Assembly (NCBI GenBank): GCA_015852425.1
Contig: JAAAIG010000483.1
Span: 1-20,392 of the forward strand
Source: Gryganskiella cystojenkinii
Lineage: Eukaryota > Mortierellomycota > Mortierellomycetes > Mortierellales > Mortierellaceae
Direction: 5' to 3'
DNA: 20,392 bases
Notes under the pieces: generated by a model
Database searches by the model: none
The model's input: the letters and a program-made list of their open reading frames with translations, nothing else
Told to the model about the DNA's origin: nothing
Program-made: the position numbers and the translations under genes
Shown: one piece after another, positions 20,391-20,392 of the stretch
Position numbering within the stretch: the first letter of the stretch is position 1
Layout: every line of letters starts with the position of its first letter

Positions 20391-20392
20391 CC

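Overview
The window is nuclear DNA from a filamentous fungus. The signs are intron-rich protein genes (introns mostly 63-342 nt, GT..AG, with TTAAC/CTAAC-like branch sites), long CT-rich 5' leaders, many A/T homopolymers, a tRNA with eukaryotic layout, and a velvet-family regulator, a family restricted to fungi. Gene style (Gln/His/Pro-rich tracts, several introns per gene) is compatible with an early-diverging lineage such as Mortierellomycotina. That placement is an inference and has not been tested.

Layout, left to right. A tRNA-Ile(AAU) is cut by the left edge (1-53, minus). A decayed or unrecognised plus-strand gene remnant (643-1322) runs tail-to-tail into a complete Rab escort protein gene (MRS6-like, minus, 1319-4885, seven exons in my model). 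After a 1.7 kb gene-poor gap comes cytochrome c1 (CYT1, minus, 6579-8123, four exons). A 1.3 kb divergent intergenic region separates it from a small intronless Ser-rich protein (plus, 9448-9834) ending in a PP1-docking-like motif. Mitochondrial ribosomal protein uL4m (minus, 10519-11493, two exons) is followed by a divergent promoter region and a large VelB-type velvet gene (plus, 12751-16527), with a long His/Pro/Gln-rich N-terminus and a velvet domain split by a disordered insert of about 280 residues. The right end (17624-20327, minus) holds a heavily mutated pseudogene of an unrecognised protein of roughly 850 residues.

The genes do not form an operon-like unit. Two encode mitochondrial proteins (CYT1, uL4m), one acts in Rab prenylation, and one is a developmental or secondary-metabolism transcription regulator. 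CYT1 and uL4m share a TCACGTG site 160-200 bp upstream of their start codons.

All exon structures were derived by hand from splice signals and frame continuity, and each joined CDS length is a multiple of three. Protein families were assigned by recognising motifs, not by searches. The items most worth a second look are the velvet gene (relocated insert, possible two-promoter structure), the N-terminal extension of the Rab escort protein, the PP1-docking small protein, and the unknown family behind the right-end pseudogene.
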